NCBI RefSeq assembly: GCF_003626655.1
Contig: NZ_RBAN01000001.1
Coordinates: forward strand, 744,001 to 808,000
Origin: Micromonospora costi
Lineage (GTDB): Bacteria > Actinomycetota > Actinomycetes > Mycobacteriales > Micromonosporaceae
Direction of reading: 5' to 3'
Length of the DNA: 64,000 bases
Shown here: positions 1 to 7,743 of the stretch, in pieces
How positions within the stretch are numbered: position 1 is the stretch's first letter
How the letters are laid out: each line of letters opens with the position of its first letter
The notes under the pieces: model-generated
The model's input: the letters and a program-made list of their open reading frames with translations, nothing else
The model's database searches: none
Told to the model about the DNA's origin: nothing
Position numbers and translations under genes: made by a program

Positions 1-52
1 TTACCTGATAACAGCCCTGTCACGACTGGGTTATCGGTCTCTGGCTGCCCTC

Positions 53-80
53 TTGACAGGACGGCCCGGACGGGTAGCTT
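53..80 (+). promoter_or_regulatory. Predicted promoter of the sugar ABC operon
   Basis: A perfect -35 TTGACA (53-58) and a -10 TAGCTT (75-80) are separated by 16 nt and leave a leader of about 120 nt before the solute-binding protein gene. Just upstream is an inverted repeat GATAAC (7-12) / GTTATC (30-35) that could bind a regulator. No regulator gene is visible on this side of the window. The promoter is inferred from the hexamers only. Confidence 0.5.
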
Positions 81-209
81 GAGGCGCCACTGGCAGTTCG
101 TGTTTGCCAATGTGGATTCACGGTGGATCCCGATGTGCGATCACGAGCACCGGCCCCCACCCCCGACGGCCCTCGGGCGCAGCGCACCTCTTCATCCGCA
201 GGAGGATCC

Positions 210-1538
210 ATGTCCCGTCCCCGTACCCAAGCCGAGTACCTGGCCAGACTCGTACCGCCATCCGTCGCCGGCCTCAACCGTCGCTCGCTGCTCGCCGGCG
301 CGGCCGGCGCGAGCGCCCTGCTCGGCACGGGCCTCCTCGCCGGCTGCGGCGACTCCGACTCCGGCGGTTCCGGAGGCAAGACGGTGTCGATGGGCTCGAA
401 CGCGTCCGACCCCACGCCGAAGGACGTCCTCGCCAAGGTGTCCGCCGCGTTCAAGACCTCCTCCGGCGTCGAGGTCGCGATCAACACCGTCGACCACAAC
501 ACGTTCCAGGAGAACATCAACAACTACCTGCAGGGCAAGCCGGACGACGTGTTCACCTGGTTCGCCGGCTACCGGATGCGGTTCTTCGCCGCCCGCGGCC
601 TGGCCGGTGACGTGTCCGACGTCTGGGGCAAGCTCTCCGGATTCTCCGACGCCTTCAAGAAGGCCTCGACCGGCGACGACGGCAAGCAGTACTTCGTGCC
701 GTTCTCCTACTACCCGTGGGCGGTCTTCTACCGCAAGTCGGTCTGGCAGCAGCACGGCTACCAGGTGCCCACGACCCTCGACCAGTTCAACACCCTCGGC
801 GCGCAGATGAAGAGGGACGGCCTCGTCCCGATCGCCTTCGCCGACAAGGACGGCTGGCCGGCCATGGGCACGTTCGACATCCTCAACCTGCGGATCAACG
901 GGTACCAGTTCCACGTCGACCTCATGGCCGGCAAGGAGTCGTGGACGTCCGACAAGGTGAAGAAGGTCTTCGACACCTGGGCCGGGCTGCTGCCGCTGCA
1001 CCAGCCGGACTCCCTCGGCCGCACCTGGCAGGAGGCCGCCCAGTCGCTGCAGCAGAAGAAGAGCGGCATGTACCTGCTCGGCCTCTTCGTGGCGCAGCAG
1101 TTCAACGCCGACGAGCAGGACGACATCGACTTCTTCACCTTCCCGGAGATCGACTCGACCATCGGGGCCAAGGCCCTCGACGCGCCCATCGACGGCTACA
1201 TGATGGCGCGCAAGCCGAAGTCCGAGGAGAACGCCAAGAAGCTGCTGGAGTACATCGGCGGCGTCGACGCGGGCAACATCTCGGTGAAGACCGACCCCGG
1301 CACCCTGGTCGCCAACACCGGCGCGGACACCAGCGGCTACAGCGCCCTCCAGAAGAAGGCGGCGGAGCTGGTCGGCTCGGCCACCGAGATCGCGCAGTTC
1401 CTCGACCGGGACACCCGGCCGGACTTCGCCTCGACGGTGATCATCCCGGCCCTGCAGCAGTTCATCAAGGACCCGACGGACATCGGCGGGCTGCTGACCA
1501 GCATCGAGAACCAGAAGAAGTCGATCTTTACGAGCTGA
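210..1538 (+). CDS. Sugar ABC transporter solute-binding lipoprotein
   Basis: This 442-residue protein is the extracellular substrate-binding lipoprotein of an ABC importer, family 1 type. The N-terminus carries a twin-arginine stretch (NRRSLLAG, residues 23-30) followed by a hydrophobic segment and a lipobox LLAGC with Cys46, so it is probably exported by Tat and lipid-anchored. ATG 210 was chosen over an upstream in-frame ATG at 123 because AGGAGG lies 5 nt before it and the signal sequence then begins normally. Two permease genes and an alpha-galactosidase follow with small gaps or overlaps, so the likely ligand is an alpha-galactoside such as raffinose or melibiose. No ATPase gene is present, and a shared MsiK-type ATPase elsewhere is expected, as in Streptomyces. 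Confidence 0.93.
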   Translation: MSRPRTQAEYLARLVPPSVAGLNRRSLLAGAAGASALLGTGLLAGCGDSDSGGSGGKTVSMGSNASDPTPKDVLAKVSAAFKTSSGVEVAINTVDHNTFQENINNYLQGKPDDVFTWFAGYRMRFFAARGLAGDVSDVWGKLSGFSDAFKKASTGDDGKQYFVPFSYYPWAVFYRKSVWQQHGYQVPTTLDQFNTLGAQMKRDGLVPIAFADKDGWPAMGTFDILNLRINGYQFHVDLMAGKESWTSDKVKKVFDTWAGLLPLHQPDSLGRTWQEAAQSLQQKKSGMYLLGLFVAQQFNADEQDDIDFFTFPEIDSTIGAKALDAPIDGYMMARKPKSEENAKKLLEYIGGVDAGNISVKTDPGTLVANTGADTSGYSALQKKAAELVGSATEIAQFLDRDTRPDFASTVIIPALQQFIKDPTDIGGLLTSIENQKKSIFTS

Positions 1539-1559
1539 CGGCGAGAGGGGGAGGACACT

Positions 1560-2513
1560 ATGTCCGACCTGCCCCTGATCCAAGCGGATCGCGCCGTGGA
1601 ACCGCCGGCCGCGACCACCACCACGCGTGGTCGCGGCCGCCGGCTACGGCTCCTGTCCCGCACCGACCGCGTGGTGATCACGCTGATGGTGCTCGTCCCG
1701 CTGCTGCTCGTCTCGGCCCTCGTGTGGCTGCCGGCGCTGGCCACCGTGGCGCTGTCCACCACGAACTGGGACGGCATCGGCCCGCTGGGCGACATCGACT
1801 TCGTCGGCGGCCGCAACTACAGCGACGTGGTGAACATCTACCCGCCGTTCGTACCCGCGGTGCAGCACAACCTGCTGTGGCTCGCGGCGCTGTTCGTGGT
1901 GGCCACGCCGTTCGGCATGTTCCTGGCCGTACTCCTCGACAAGGAGCTGCGCGGCAGCCGGTTCTACCAGACCGCCCTCTACCTGCCGGTGGTGCTCTCG
2001 CTGGCGCTGATCGGCTTCGTCTGGCAGCTCATCTACTCCCGCGACCAGGGCCTGCTCAACGCGGTGCTCGGCTCCGACGTCGACTGGTACGGCGACCCCG
2101 GGGTGAACATCTGGGCGGTCATGGTCGCGTCCGGCTGGCGGCACGTCGGCTACATCATGCTGCTCTACCTCGCCGGGCTGAAGGGCGTCGACCCGTCACT
2201 GCGCGAGGCCGCTGCCGTCGACGGCGCCTCCGAGGTGAACACGTTCTTCCGGGTGGTCTTCCCGGTCATGCGGCCGATCAACATCATCGTGCTGGTGGTC
2301 ACGGTCATCGAGTCGCTGCGCGCGTTCGATCTCGTCTGGGTCGTCAACAAGGGACGCAACGGGCTCGAACTGCTCTCCGCCCTCGTCACCCAGAACGTCG
2401 TGGGCGAGGCGAGCCGCATCGGCTTCGGCTCCGCGCTGGCGACCATCATGCTGGTCGTCTCCCTGGTGTTCATCACCATCTACCTGGCCACCGTGATGCG
2501 GGAGGACCGATGA
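1560..2513 (+). CDS. Sugar ABC transporter permease, MalF/UgpA type
   Basis: The 317-residue protein is the first inner-membrane subunit of the importer. After a polar N-terminal tail (about 40 residues) there are about six hydrophobic segments. The cytoplasmic EAA loop (EAAAVDGASEVNTFFRVVF) that docks the ATPase is clear at about residues 217-236. ATG 1560 follows a GGGGGAGG ribosome site 21 nt after the lipoprotein stop. Its own stop overlaps the next permease start by 4 nt (ATGA), a sign of translational coupling. Confidence 0.93.
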   Translation: MSDLPLIQADRAVEPPAATTTTRGRGRRLRLLSRTDRVVITLMVLVPLLLVSALVWLPALATVALSTTNWDGIGPLGDIDFVGGRNYSDVVNIYPPFVPAVQHNLLWLAALFVVATPFGMFLAVLLDKELRGSRFYQTALYLPVVLSLALIGFVWQLIYSRDQGLLNAVLGSDVDWYGDPGVNIWAVMVASGWRHVGYIMLLYLAGLKGVDPSLREAAAVDGASEVNTFFRVVFPVMRPINIIVLVVTVIESLRAFDLVWVVNKGRNGLELLSALVTQNVVGEASRIGFGSALATIMLVVSLVFITIYLATVMREDR

Positions 2514-3424
2514 CCACCAGCACCCTGACGCGGCCGCCGGTCACCGACGACGCCCCGCAACAGCCGCGACGGCGGCTCACCCCGCAGCGGGTGGTGCTGC
2601 ACGTCTTCCTCGTCGCGGTGGCGGTCGGCTGGCTCTTCCCGATCCTCTGGGCCGTCCTCACCTCGTTGCGCTCGTACGAGTACACGGCGAGCCACGGGTA
2701 CGTCTCGTTCGGCGGCTGGACCATCGACAACTACGTCACCGCCTGGCGGAGCGCCGAGTTCGGCAAGCACTTCCTCAACTCCGTCTACATCACGGTCCCG
2801 GCCGTCCTGCTGACGTTGTTCCTCGCGTCCTGCGTGGCGTTCGTCATCGCCCGGTTCAGCTGGAAACTCAACGTGGTGCTGCTCGGCCTGTTCACCGCGG
2901 CCAACCTGCTCCCCCAGCAGGCCCTGCTCATTCCGCTGTTCCGGCTCTTCACCGAGGTGCCGCTGCCGGCCTTCATGAGCGACTCGGAGCTGCTGTACGA
3001 CAGCTACTGGGGCCTGATCCTGGTCAACGTCGCGTTCCAGTGCGGCTTCTGCGTCTTCGTGCTGAGCAACTACATGAAGGCCCTGCCGCGCGACCTGTAC
3101 GAGGCGGCCATGGTCGACGGCGCGAGCGTCTGGCGGCAGTACTGGCAGGTCACCATGCCCCTGTGCCGGCCCGCCCTGGCCGCGCTGGCCACCCTCGAGG
3201 TGACCTGGATCTACAACGAGTTCTTCTGGGCCACCGTGCTCATGCGCACCGGCGACAAGTTCCCGGTGACCAGCTCGCTGAACAACCTCCGTGGCGAGTT
3301 CTTCACCGACAACAACCTGGTCTCGGCTGGCAGCGTTCTGGTCGCGATCCCCACCCTGGTCATCTTCTTCCTGCTCCAGCGGCACTTCGTCCGGGGCCTG
3401 ACGTTGGGAGCGAGCAAAGGATGA
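2510..3424 (+). CDS. Sugar ABC transporter permease, MalG type
   Basis: The 304-residue second membrane subunit has about six hydrophobic segments and an EAA loop (YEAAMVDGASVWRQYWQV) near residue 200. ATG 2510 overlaps the preceding stop and is preceded by GGAGG within the coding end of the upstream permease. A much longer reading frame extends upstream, but it only shadows the first permease. Its stop overlaps the ATG of the alpha-galactosidase gene, so all four genes appear to form one transcript for uptake and hydrolysis. Confidence 0.93.
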   Translation: MTTSTLTRPPVTDDAPQQPRRRLTPQRVVLHVFLVAVAVGWLFPILWAVLTSLRSYEYTASHGYVSFGGWTIDNYVTAWRSAEFGKHFLNSVYITVPAVLLTLFLASCVAFVIARFSWKLNVVLLGLFTAANLLPQQALLIPLFRLFTEVPLPAFMSDSELLYDSYWGLILVNVAFQCGFCVFVLSNYMKALPRDLYEAAMVDGASVWRQYWQVTMPLCRPALAALATLEVTWIYNEFFWATVLMRTGDKFPVTSSLNNLRGEFFTDNNLVSAGSVLVAIPTLVIFFLLQRHFVRGLTLGASKG

Positions 3425-5562
3425 GTCTGCTGCACCTGCGCCGCGCGCGTACCAGCCTCGTGCTCGACGCGCGCGGCCCGGGCCTGCCCCGGGTCGTGCA
3501 CTGGGGTGGCGACGTCGGCGACCTCGACGACGACGGCCTGCGGCAGCTCGCCGCCGCGACCGTGCCGCCGGTGGTGCCGAGCAGCTTCGACGCCCCCACG
3601 GTGCTCTCCCTGCTGCCCGAGGCGAGCGCCGGGTGGAGCGGCCGCCCCGCGCTGGCCGGGCACCGCGACCGCGCCGACTGGTCCACGGCGTTCCGGCTGG
3701 ACGGCCTCGACGTCGACGACCCCGCCGACGACGCGTCCCCCGCCCGGGTCGCGGTCCGGGCCTCCGACCCCGGCGCCGGGCTGTCGCTGACCGTGGAACT
3801 CACCCTCGACCCGACCGGCCTGCTGGTGCTGCGCCACCGGCTGCGCAACGACGGCGACACCCCGTACGAGCTGCGCGAGCTGACCCCCGTGCTGCCGGTG
3901 CCGGCCGTCGCCACCGAACTGCTCGACCTGACCGGCCGGTGGTGCCGGGAACGGTCCCCGCAGCGGCACCCGTGGCCGATGGGCACCTGGGTCCGGGAGG
4001 GCCGGCACGGCCGCACCGGCCACGACGCCACGCTGCTGCTCGTGGCGGGCACCGCCGGTTTCGGCTTCGGGCACGGCGAGGTCTGGGCCGTGCACACGGC
4101 GTGGAGCGGCGACCACGTCACCCTCGCCGAACGCCGGCCCACCGGCCAGGCCACCCTCGGCGGCGGCGAACTGCTCGCACCGGGCGAGGTGGTGCTCGGA
4201 CCCGGCGCGTCGTACGCCTCTCCCCTGCTCTACGCGGCCTGGTCCGACGCCGGGCTGGACGGGCTCAGCGACGCCCTGCACACGCACCTGCGGGCCCGGC
4301 CGCGGCATCCCCGCTCGCCCCGGCCGGTCACCCTCAACGTCTGGGAGGCGGTCTACTTCGACCACGACCTGGACCGGCTGCGGGCCCTGGCCGACCAGGC
4401 GGCCGAGGTGGGCGTCGAACGGTTCGTGCTCGACGACGGCTGGTTCCGGGGGCGGCGGGCCGACACGGCCGGGCTCGGCGACTGGTACGTGGACGAGGAC
4501 GTCTGGCCCGACGGGCTGCACCCCCTCGTCACGCACGTCACGAAGCTCGGGCTCGAGTTCGGCCTCTGGGTCGAGCCGGAGATGGTCAACCCCGACTCGG
4601 ACCTGTTCCGCGCCCACCCCGACTGGGTGCTCGCCGCCCCCGGACGGATGCCGCCGCCGTGGCGCAACCAGCAGGTGCTCGACCTGGCCCACCCGGAGGC
4701 GTACGCGTACCTGCTCGACCGGCTGGACGCGCTGCTCAACGAGAACCCCGGGATCGGCTACCTCAAGTGGGACCACAACCGGGACCTCACCGAGGCCGGC
4801 CACCGGGGCCGCCCCGGCGTGCACGCGCAGACCGAGGCCGTCTACCGGCTCCTCGACGAGCTGCGCCGCCGGCACCCGGCCGTGGAGATCGAGAGCTGCG
4901 CGTCCGGCGGCGCCCGCGTCGACCTGGAGATCCTGGCCCGCACCGACCGGGTCTGGGCCAGCGACTGCAACGACGCCCTGGAACGCCTCGCCATCCAGCG
5001 CTGGACCGGCCTGCTGCTGCCGCCGGAGCTGGTGGGCAGCCACATCGGCCCGGAGCGTTCGCACACCACCCACCGCGTGCACGACCTCGGCTTCCGGGCC
5101 ACCACCGCGCTGTTCGGCCACTACGGCATCGAGTGGGACATCTCCTCGATCAGCCCGGCCGAGCGGGCCGAGCTGGCCGCCTGGGTGGCGGCGCACAAGC
5201 GGCTGCGCCCACTGCTGCACGGCGGTCGCGTGGTCCGGGTCGACCACCCCGACCCGGCCGTCTGGGCGCACGGCGTGGTCGCCCACGACGGCTCCCGGGC
5301 GGTGTACGCGGTGAGCCGGCTCGCCACCTCGGTGGCCGAGGTACCCGGGCCGGTGCGGCTGCCCGGCCTCGACCCGGCACGTCGCTACGCCGTGCGGCCG
5401 GCCGAGGGCGTGCCGGCGCCCGCGACCGTGCAACGGTCGGAGCCGGGGTGGCTCGCGTCCGGGGCGACGCTCACCGGCGCGGCGCTGGCGCGGGTGGGCC
5501 TCCAGGCACCCGCCCTGCACCCGGAGCAGGCGCTGCTGCTGGAGGTCACCGCGCTCGACTGA
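3421..5562 (+). CDS. Alpha-galactosidase, GH36 family
   Basis: This 713-residue enzyme hydrolyses terminal alpha-1,6-galactosides such as raffinose or melibiose. GH36 landmarks are present in order: the N-terminal beta-sandwich, then a TIM barrel with LDDGWF, EPEMVNPDS, KWDHNR with Asp451 as predicted nucleophile, ESCASGG, and SDCND with Asp515 as predicted acid/base. A C-terminal beta domain follows. There is no signal peptide, so it is cytoplasmic, which fits hydrolysis after intact import by the overlapping ABC genes. The start overlaps the permease stop by 4 nt (ATGA). Length is typical of bacterial GH36 monomer units. Confidence 0.95.
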   Translation: MSLLHLRRARTSLVLDARGPGLPRVVHWGGDVGDLDDDGLRQLAAATVPPVVPSSFDAPTVLSLLPEASAGWSGRPALAGHRDRADWSTAFRLDGLDVDDPADDASPARVAVRASDPGAGLSLTVELTLDPTGLLVLRHRLRNDGDTPYELRELTPVLPVPAVATELLDLTGRWCRERSPQRHPWPMGTWVREGRHGRTGHDATLLLVAGTAGFGFGHGEVWAVHTAWSGDHVTLAERRPTGQATLGGGELLAPGEVVLGPGASYASPLLYAAWSDAGLDGLSDALHTHLRARPRHPRSPRPVTLNVWEAVYFDHDLDRLRALADQAAEVGVERFVLDDGWFRGRRADTAGLGDWYVDEDVWPDGLHPLVTHVTKLGLEFGLWVEPEMVNPDSDLFRAHPDWVLAAPGRMPPPWRNQQVLDLAHPEAYAYLLDRLDALLNENPGIGYLKWDHNRDLTEAGHRGRPGVHAQTEAVYRLLDELRRRHPAVEIESCASGGARVDLEILARTDRVWASDCNDALERLAIQRWTGLLLPPELVGSHIGPERSHTTHRVHDLGFRATTALFGHYGIEWDISSISPAERAELAAWVAAHKRLRPLLHGGRVVRVDHPDPAVWAHGVVAHDGSRAVYAVSRLATSVAEVPGPVRLPGLDPARRYAVRPAEGVPAPATVQRSEPGWLASGATLTGAALARVGLQAPALHPEQALLLEVTALD

Positions 5563-5591
5563 GAGATCGGCGGAAAAAAGTTGGCCGGGCA

Positions 5592-5619
5592 TGTCGAGAA
5601 GACCGTGCCTGCTTCTACC
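5592..5619 (+). promoter_or_regulatory. Candidate ECF42-type promoter before the YCII gene
   Basis: TGTCGA at 5592-5597 matches the -35 motif I recall as reported for ECF42 sigma factors upstream of DGPF (YCII) genes. A possible -10 (TCTACC) sits 16 nt downstream at 5614-5619. It lies about 75 nt before the YCII start, and the cognate sigma gene follows immediately, so autoregulation is likely. The -10 match is weak. Confidence 0.45.
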
Positions 5620-5668
5620 TCAGGGTGAGAGCACCGAGAATGGGGTGCGCAGGCGTGAGGAGCCCATC

Positions 5669-6070
5669 GTGAAGTACATGTTGCTGATGCAGTTCAGTGC
5701 CGCCGGGACCGACTTCCCGCCCATCGACACCTGGACGCCGGAGGAGATCCGGGCGCACATCGCGTTCATGGGGGAGGTCAACGCGAAGCTGACCGCCGAC
5801 GGGGAGTGGGTCCAGGGCGAGGGCCTGGGCGGCCCGCAGCAGGCGCGGATCGTCCGGGCCGACGAGAACGGCGCGCCCGTGGTCACCGAGGGCCCGTTCG
5901 CCGAGACTAAGGAGTTCCTCGCCGGCTGGTGGATCGTGGACTGCGAGACGCCGCAACGGGCGGTCGAGATCGCCGCGCACATCTCCACCGCTCCCGGCCC
6001 CGGCGGCCGGCCGCTGAACATGCCGATCGAGGTGCACCCGGTGATGTCCGCCCCGCCCCAGGAGCTGTGA
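5669..6070 (+). CDS. YCII-related (DGPF) domain protein
   Basis: The 133-residue protein has one YCII fold. The family name motif DGPF appears as EGPFAETKEF, and the N-terminus KYMLLMQF is typical. GTG 5669 was chosen because GAGGAG lies 6 nt upstream; the longer in-frame ATG at 5591 lies on the candidate promoter. Genes of this type nearly always sit beside an ECF42 sigma factor, as here, but their biochemical role is not established. The sigma gene begins about 5 nt downstream, so the two are translationally linked. Confidence 0.9.
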   Translation: MKYMLLMQFSAAGTDFPPIDTWTPEEIRAHIAFMGEVNAKLTADGEWVQGEGLGGPQQARIVRADENGAPVVTEGPFAETKEFLAGWWIVDCETPQRAVEIAAHISTAPGPGGRPLNMPIEVHPVMSAPPQEL

Positions 6071-6074
6071 ACGG

Positions 6075-7346
6075 CTGACCTCCACCGACCGACGCACCGA
6101 GGACCTGCTGCGCGACCTGGCGCCGCAGGTCCTCGGCGTGCTCGCCCGCCGCTTCGGTGACTTCGCCACCGCCGAGGACGCCGTGCAGGAGGCGCTGCTG
6201 GCCGCGGCCACGCAGTGGCCGGCCGAGGGCGTGCCGGGGAACCCGCGGGGCTGGCTGATCCAGGTCGCGTACCGGCGGATGGTCGAACTCGTCCGCAACG
6301 AGACCGCCCGGCGGCGGCGGGAGGACCTGGCGGCCCGGCGCGAGCCGGACGACCGGCAGACCGCGCCGGGTGCGGACGAGCAGCTCGCCGCCGACCGGGA
6401 CGACACCCTGATCCTGCTCTTCCTCTGCTGCCACCCGGCGCTGTCGCCCGCGTCGGCCATCGCGCTGACCCTGCGCGCCGTCGGCGGCCTGAGCACCGCC
6501 GAGATCGCCCACGCCTTCCTGGTGCCCGAGGCCACGATGGCCCAGCGGATCAGCCGGGCCAAGCAGCGGATCCGCGCCTCCGAGGTGCCGTTCCGGATGC
6601 CCGAGCGGGCGGACCTGGCCGCCCGGCTGGCCGCCGTCCGGCACGTGCTCTACCTGATCTTCACGGAGGGCCACACGAGCAGCGCCGGCCCCGACCTGCA
6701 CCGGGTGGACCTCTCGGCGGAGGCGATCCGGCTCACCCGGGCGCTGCACGAGCGGCTGCCCGACGACAGCGAGACCGCCGGGCTGCTGGCGCTCATGCTG
6801 CTCACCGAGGCGCGCGCCCCCTCGCGGACCGGCCCGTCCGGCGAGTTGATCTCGCTGGCCGACCAGGACCGCAGCCGGTGGGACGCGGCCGCGATCGCGG
6901 AGGGCGTCGCCCTGGTCACCCGCGCGCTGCCGCGCGGGCCGGTCGGCCCGTACCAGCTCCAGGCGGCCATCGCCGCGCTGCACGACGAGGCGGCGTCGGC
7001 GGAGGAGACCGACTGGCCGCAGATCCTCGCGCTCTACGGGATCCTGGAGGGGCAGTCGGGGAGCCCGGTGGTGGCGCTGAACCGCGCGGTCGCCACCGCC
7101 ATGGTGCACGGGCCGGTCGCCGGCCTGGCCGCCCTCGCGGACCTCGCCGACGATCCCCGCCTGGCGGGGCACCACCGGCTGTACGCCGCCCGCGCCCACC
7201 TGCACGAGATGGCCGGCGACCGGACGAGCGCGGTGGACGACTACCGGGCCGCGGCCGCGCGTACCAACAGCGTGCCGGAACAGCGGTACCTGACCATGCG
7301 CGCCGCTCGCCTCGCCGCGCCGGACGCCCCGCCGACCGACGACTGA
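6075..7346 (+). CDS. ECF42-type RNA polymerase sigma factor
   Basis: The 423-residue protein has sigma region 2 (RRFGDFATAEDAVQEALL), region 4 (STAEIAHAFLVPEATMAQR) and a long C-terminal extension of about 220 residues with TPR-like helices (SPVVALNRAVATAM), the architecture of the ECF42 group. I place the start at a CTG codon at 6075: the frame is closed by TGA at 6042, no ATG, GTG or TTG occurs before GTG 6138, and family members begin with a sequence equivalent to EDLLRDLAPQVLG, which is encoded only upstream of 6138. AGGAGC at 6060-6065 lies 9 nt before the CTG. No anti-sigma gene is present, as usual for this group. Confidence 0.85.
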   Translation: MTSTDRRTEDLLRDLAPQVLGVLARRFGDFATAEDAVQEALLAAATQWPAEGVPGNPRGWLIQVAYRRMVELVRNETARRRREDLAARREPDDRQTAPGADEQLAADRDDTLILLFLCCHPALSPASAIALTLRAVGGLSTAEIAHAFLVPEATMAQRISRAKQRIRASEVPFRMPERADLAARLAAVRHVLYLIFTEGHTSSAGPDLHRVDLSAEAIRLTRALHERLPDDSETAGLLALMLLTEARAPSRTGPSGELISLADQDRSRWDAAAIAEGVALVTRALPRGPVGPYQLQAAIAALHDEAASAEETDWPQILALYGILEGQSGSPVVALNRAVATAMVHGPVAGLAALADLADDPRLAGHHRLYAARAHLHEMAGDRTSAVDDYRAAAARTNSVPEQRYLTMRAARLAAPDAPPTDD

Positions 7347-7357
7347 CGAGGTACGAC

Positions 7358-7678
7358 ATGGCATACGTCCTGCTGGGCATCGCGATCGCGGCGGAGGTGG
7401 CGGCCACCAGCCTGCTCAAGGCCACCGCCGGCTTCACCCGGCTCTGGCCGACCGTCGCCTGCCTCGCCGGCTACGGGCTGGCCTTCGTCCTGCTGGCGCA
7501 GGCGGTGAAGCAGATCCCCGTCGGCGTCGCGTACGCCCTCTGGTCGGGCCTGGGCACGGCGACCATCGTGGCGATCGGCGCGGTCTTCCTCGGCGAGCCG
7601 GTCGGCGCGGTGAAGCTCGCCGGCATCGCGTTGATCATCGCGGGCGTGGTCATCGTCAACCTCAACGGCGCGCACTGA
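7358..7678 (+). CDS. Small multidrug resistance (SMR) family transporter
   Basis: This 106-residue, four-helix membrane protein has the SMR signature: a membrane-embedded Glu13 (AIAAEVAATSLLK), the segment VAYALWSGLGT, and a hydrophobic C-terminal helix ending VVIVNLNGAH. Such proteins exchange protons for cationic drugs or guanidinium as dimers. ATG 7358 lies 11 nt after the sigma-factor stop with ACGAGG before it, so it is the third gene of the YCII-sigma operon. A perfect hairpin terminator follows. Linkage to the sigma factor suggests induction by it, but the substrate cannot be told from sequence. Confidence 0.92.
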   Translation: MAYVLLGIAIAAEVAATSLLKATAGFTRLWPTVACLAGYGLAFVLLAQAVKQIPVGVAYALWSGLGTATIVAIGAVFLGEPVGAVKLAGIALIIAGVVIVNLNGAH

Positions 7679-7689
7679 CCGGCTCGTGA

Positions 7690-7727
7690 GCGTTCCCCTC
7701 CGCCCAGGGCCGACCGGAGGGGAACGC
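7690..7727. terminator. Bidirectional hairpin between convergent genes
   Basis: Arms GCGTTCCCCTCCG (7690-7702) and CGGAGGGGAACGC (7715-7727) pair perfectly over 13 bp with a 12-nt loop. It lies 11 nt after the SMR gene and 16 nt after the end of the convergent protease-like gene, so it can stop both transcripts. Confidence 0.75.
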
Positions 7728-7743
7728 CGTCACGCGACGACCG

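Noticed and set aside
2165..5592. Long frames on the minus strand across the ABC and alpha-galactosidase genes.
   Set aside because: They are the usual high-GC antisense shadows: no ribosome site, no recognisable motif, and the plus-strand frames carry clear domains.
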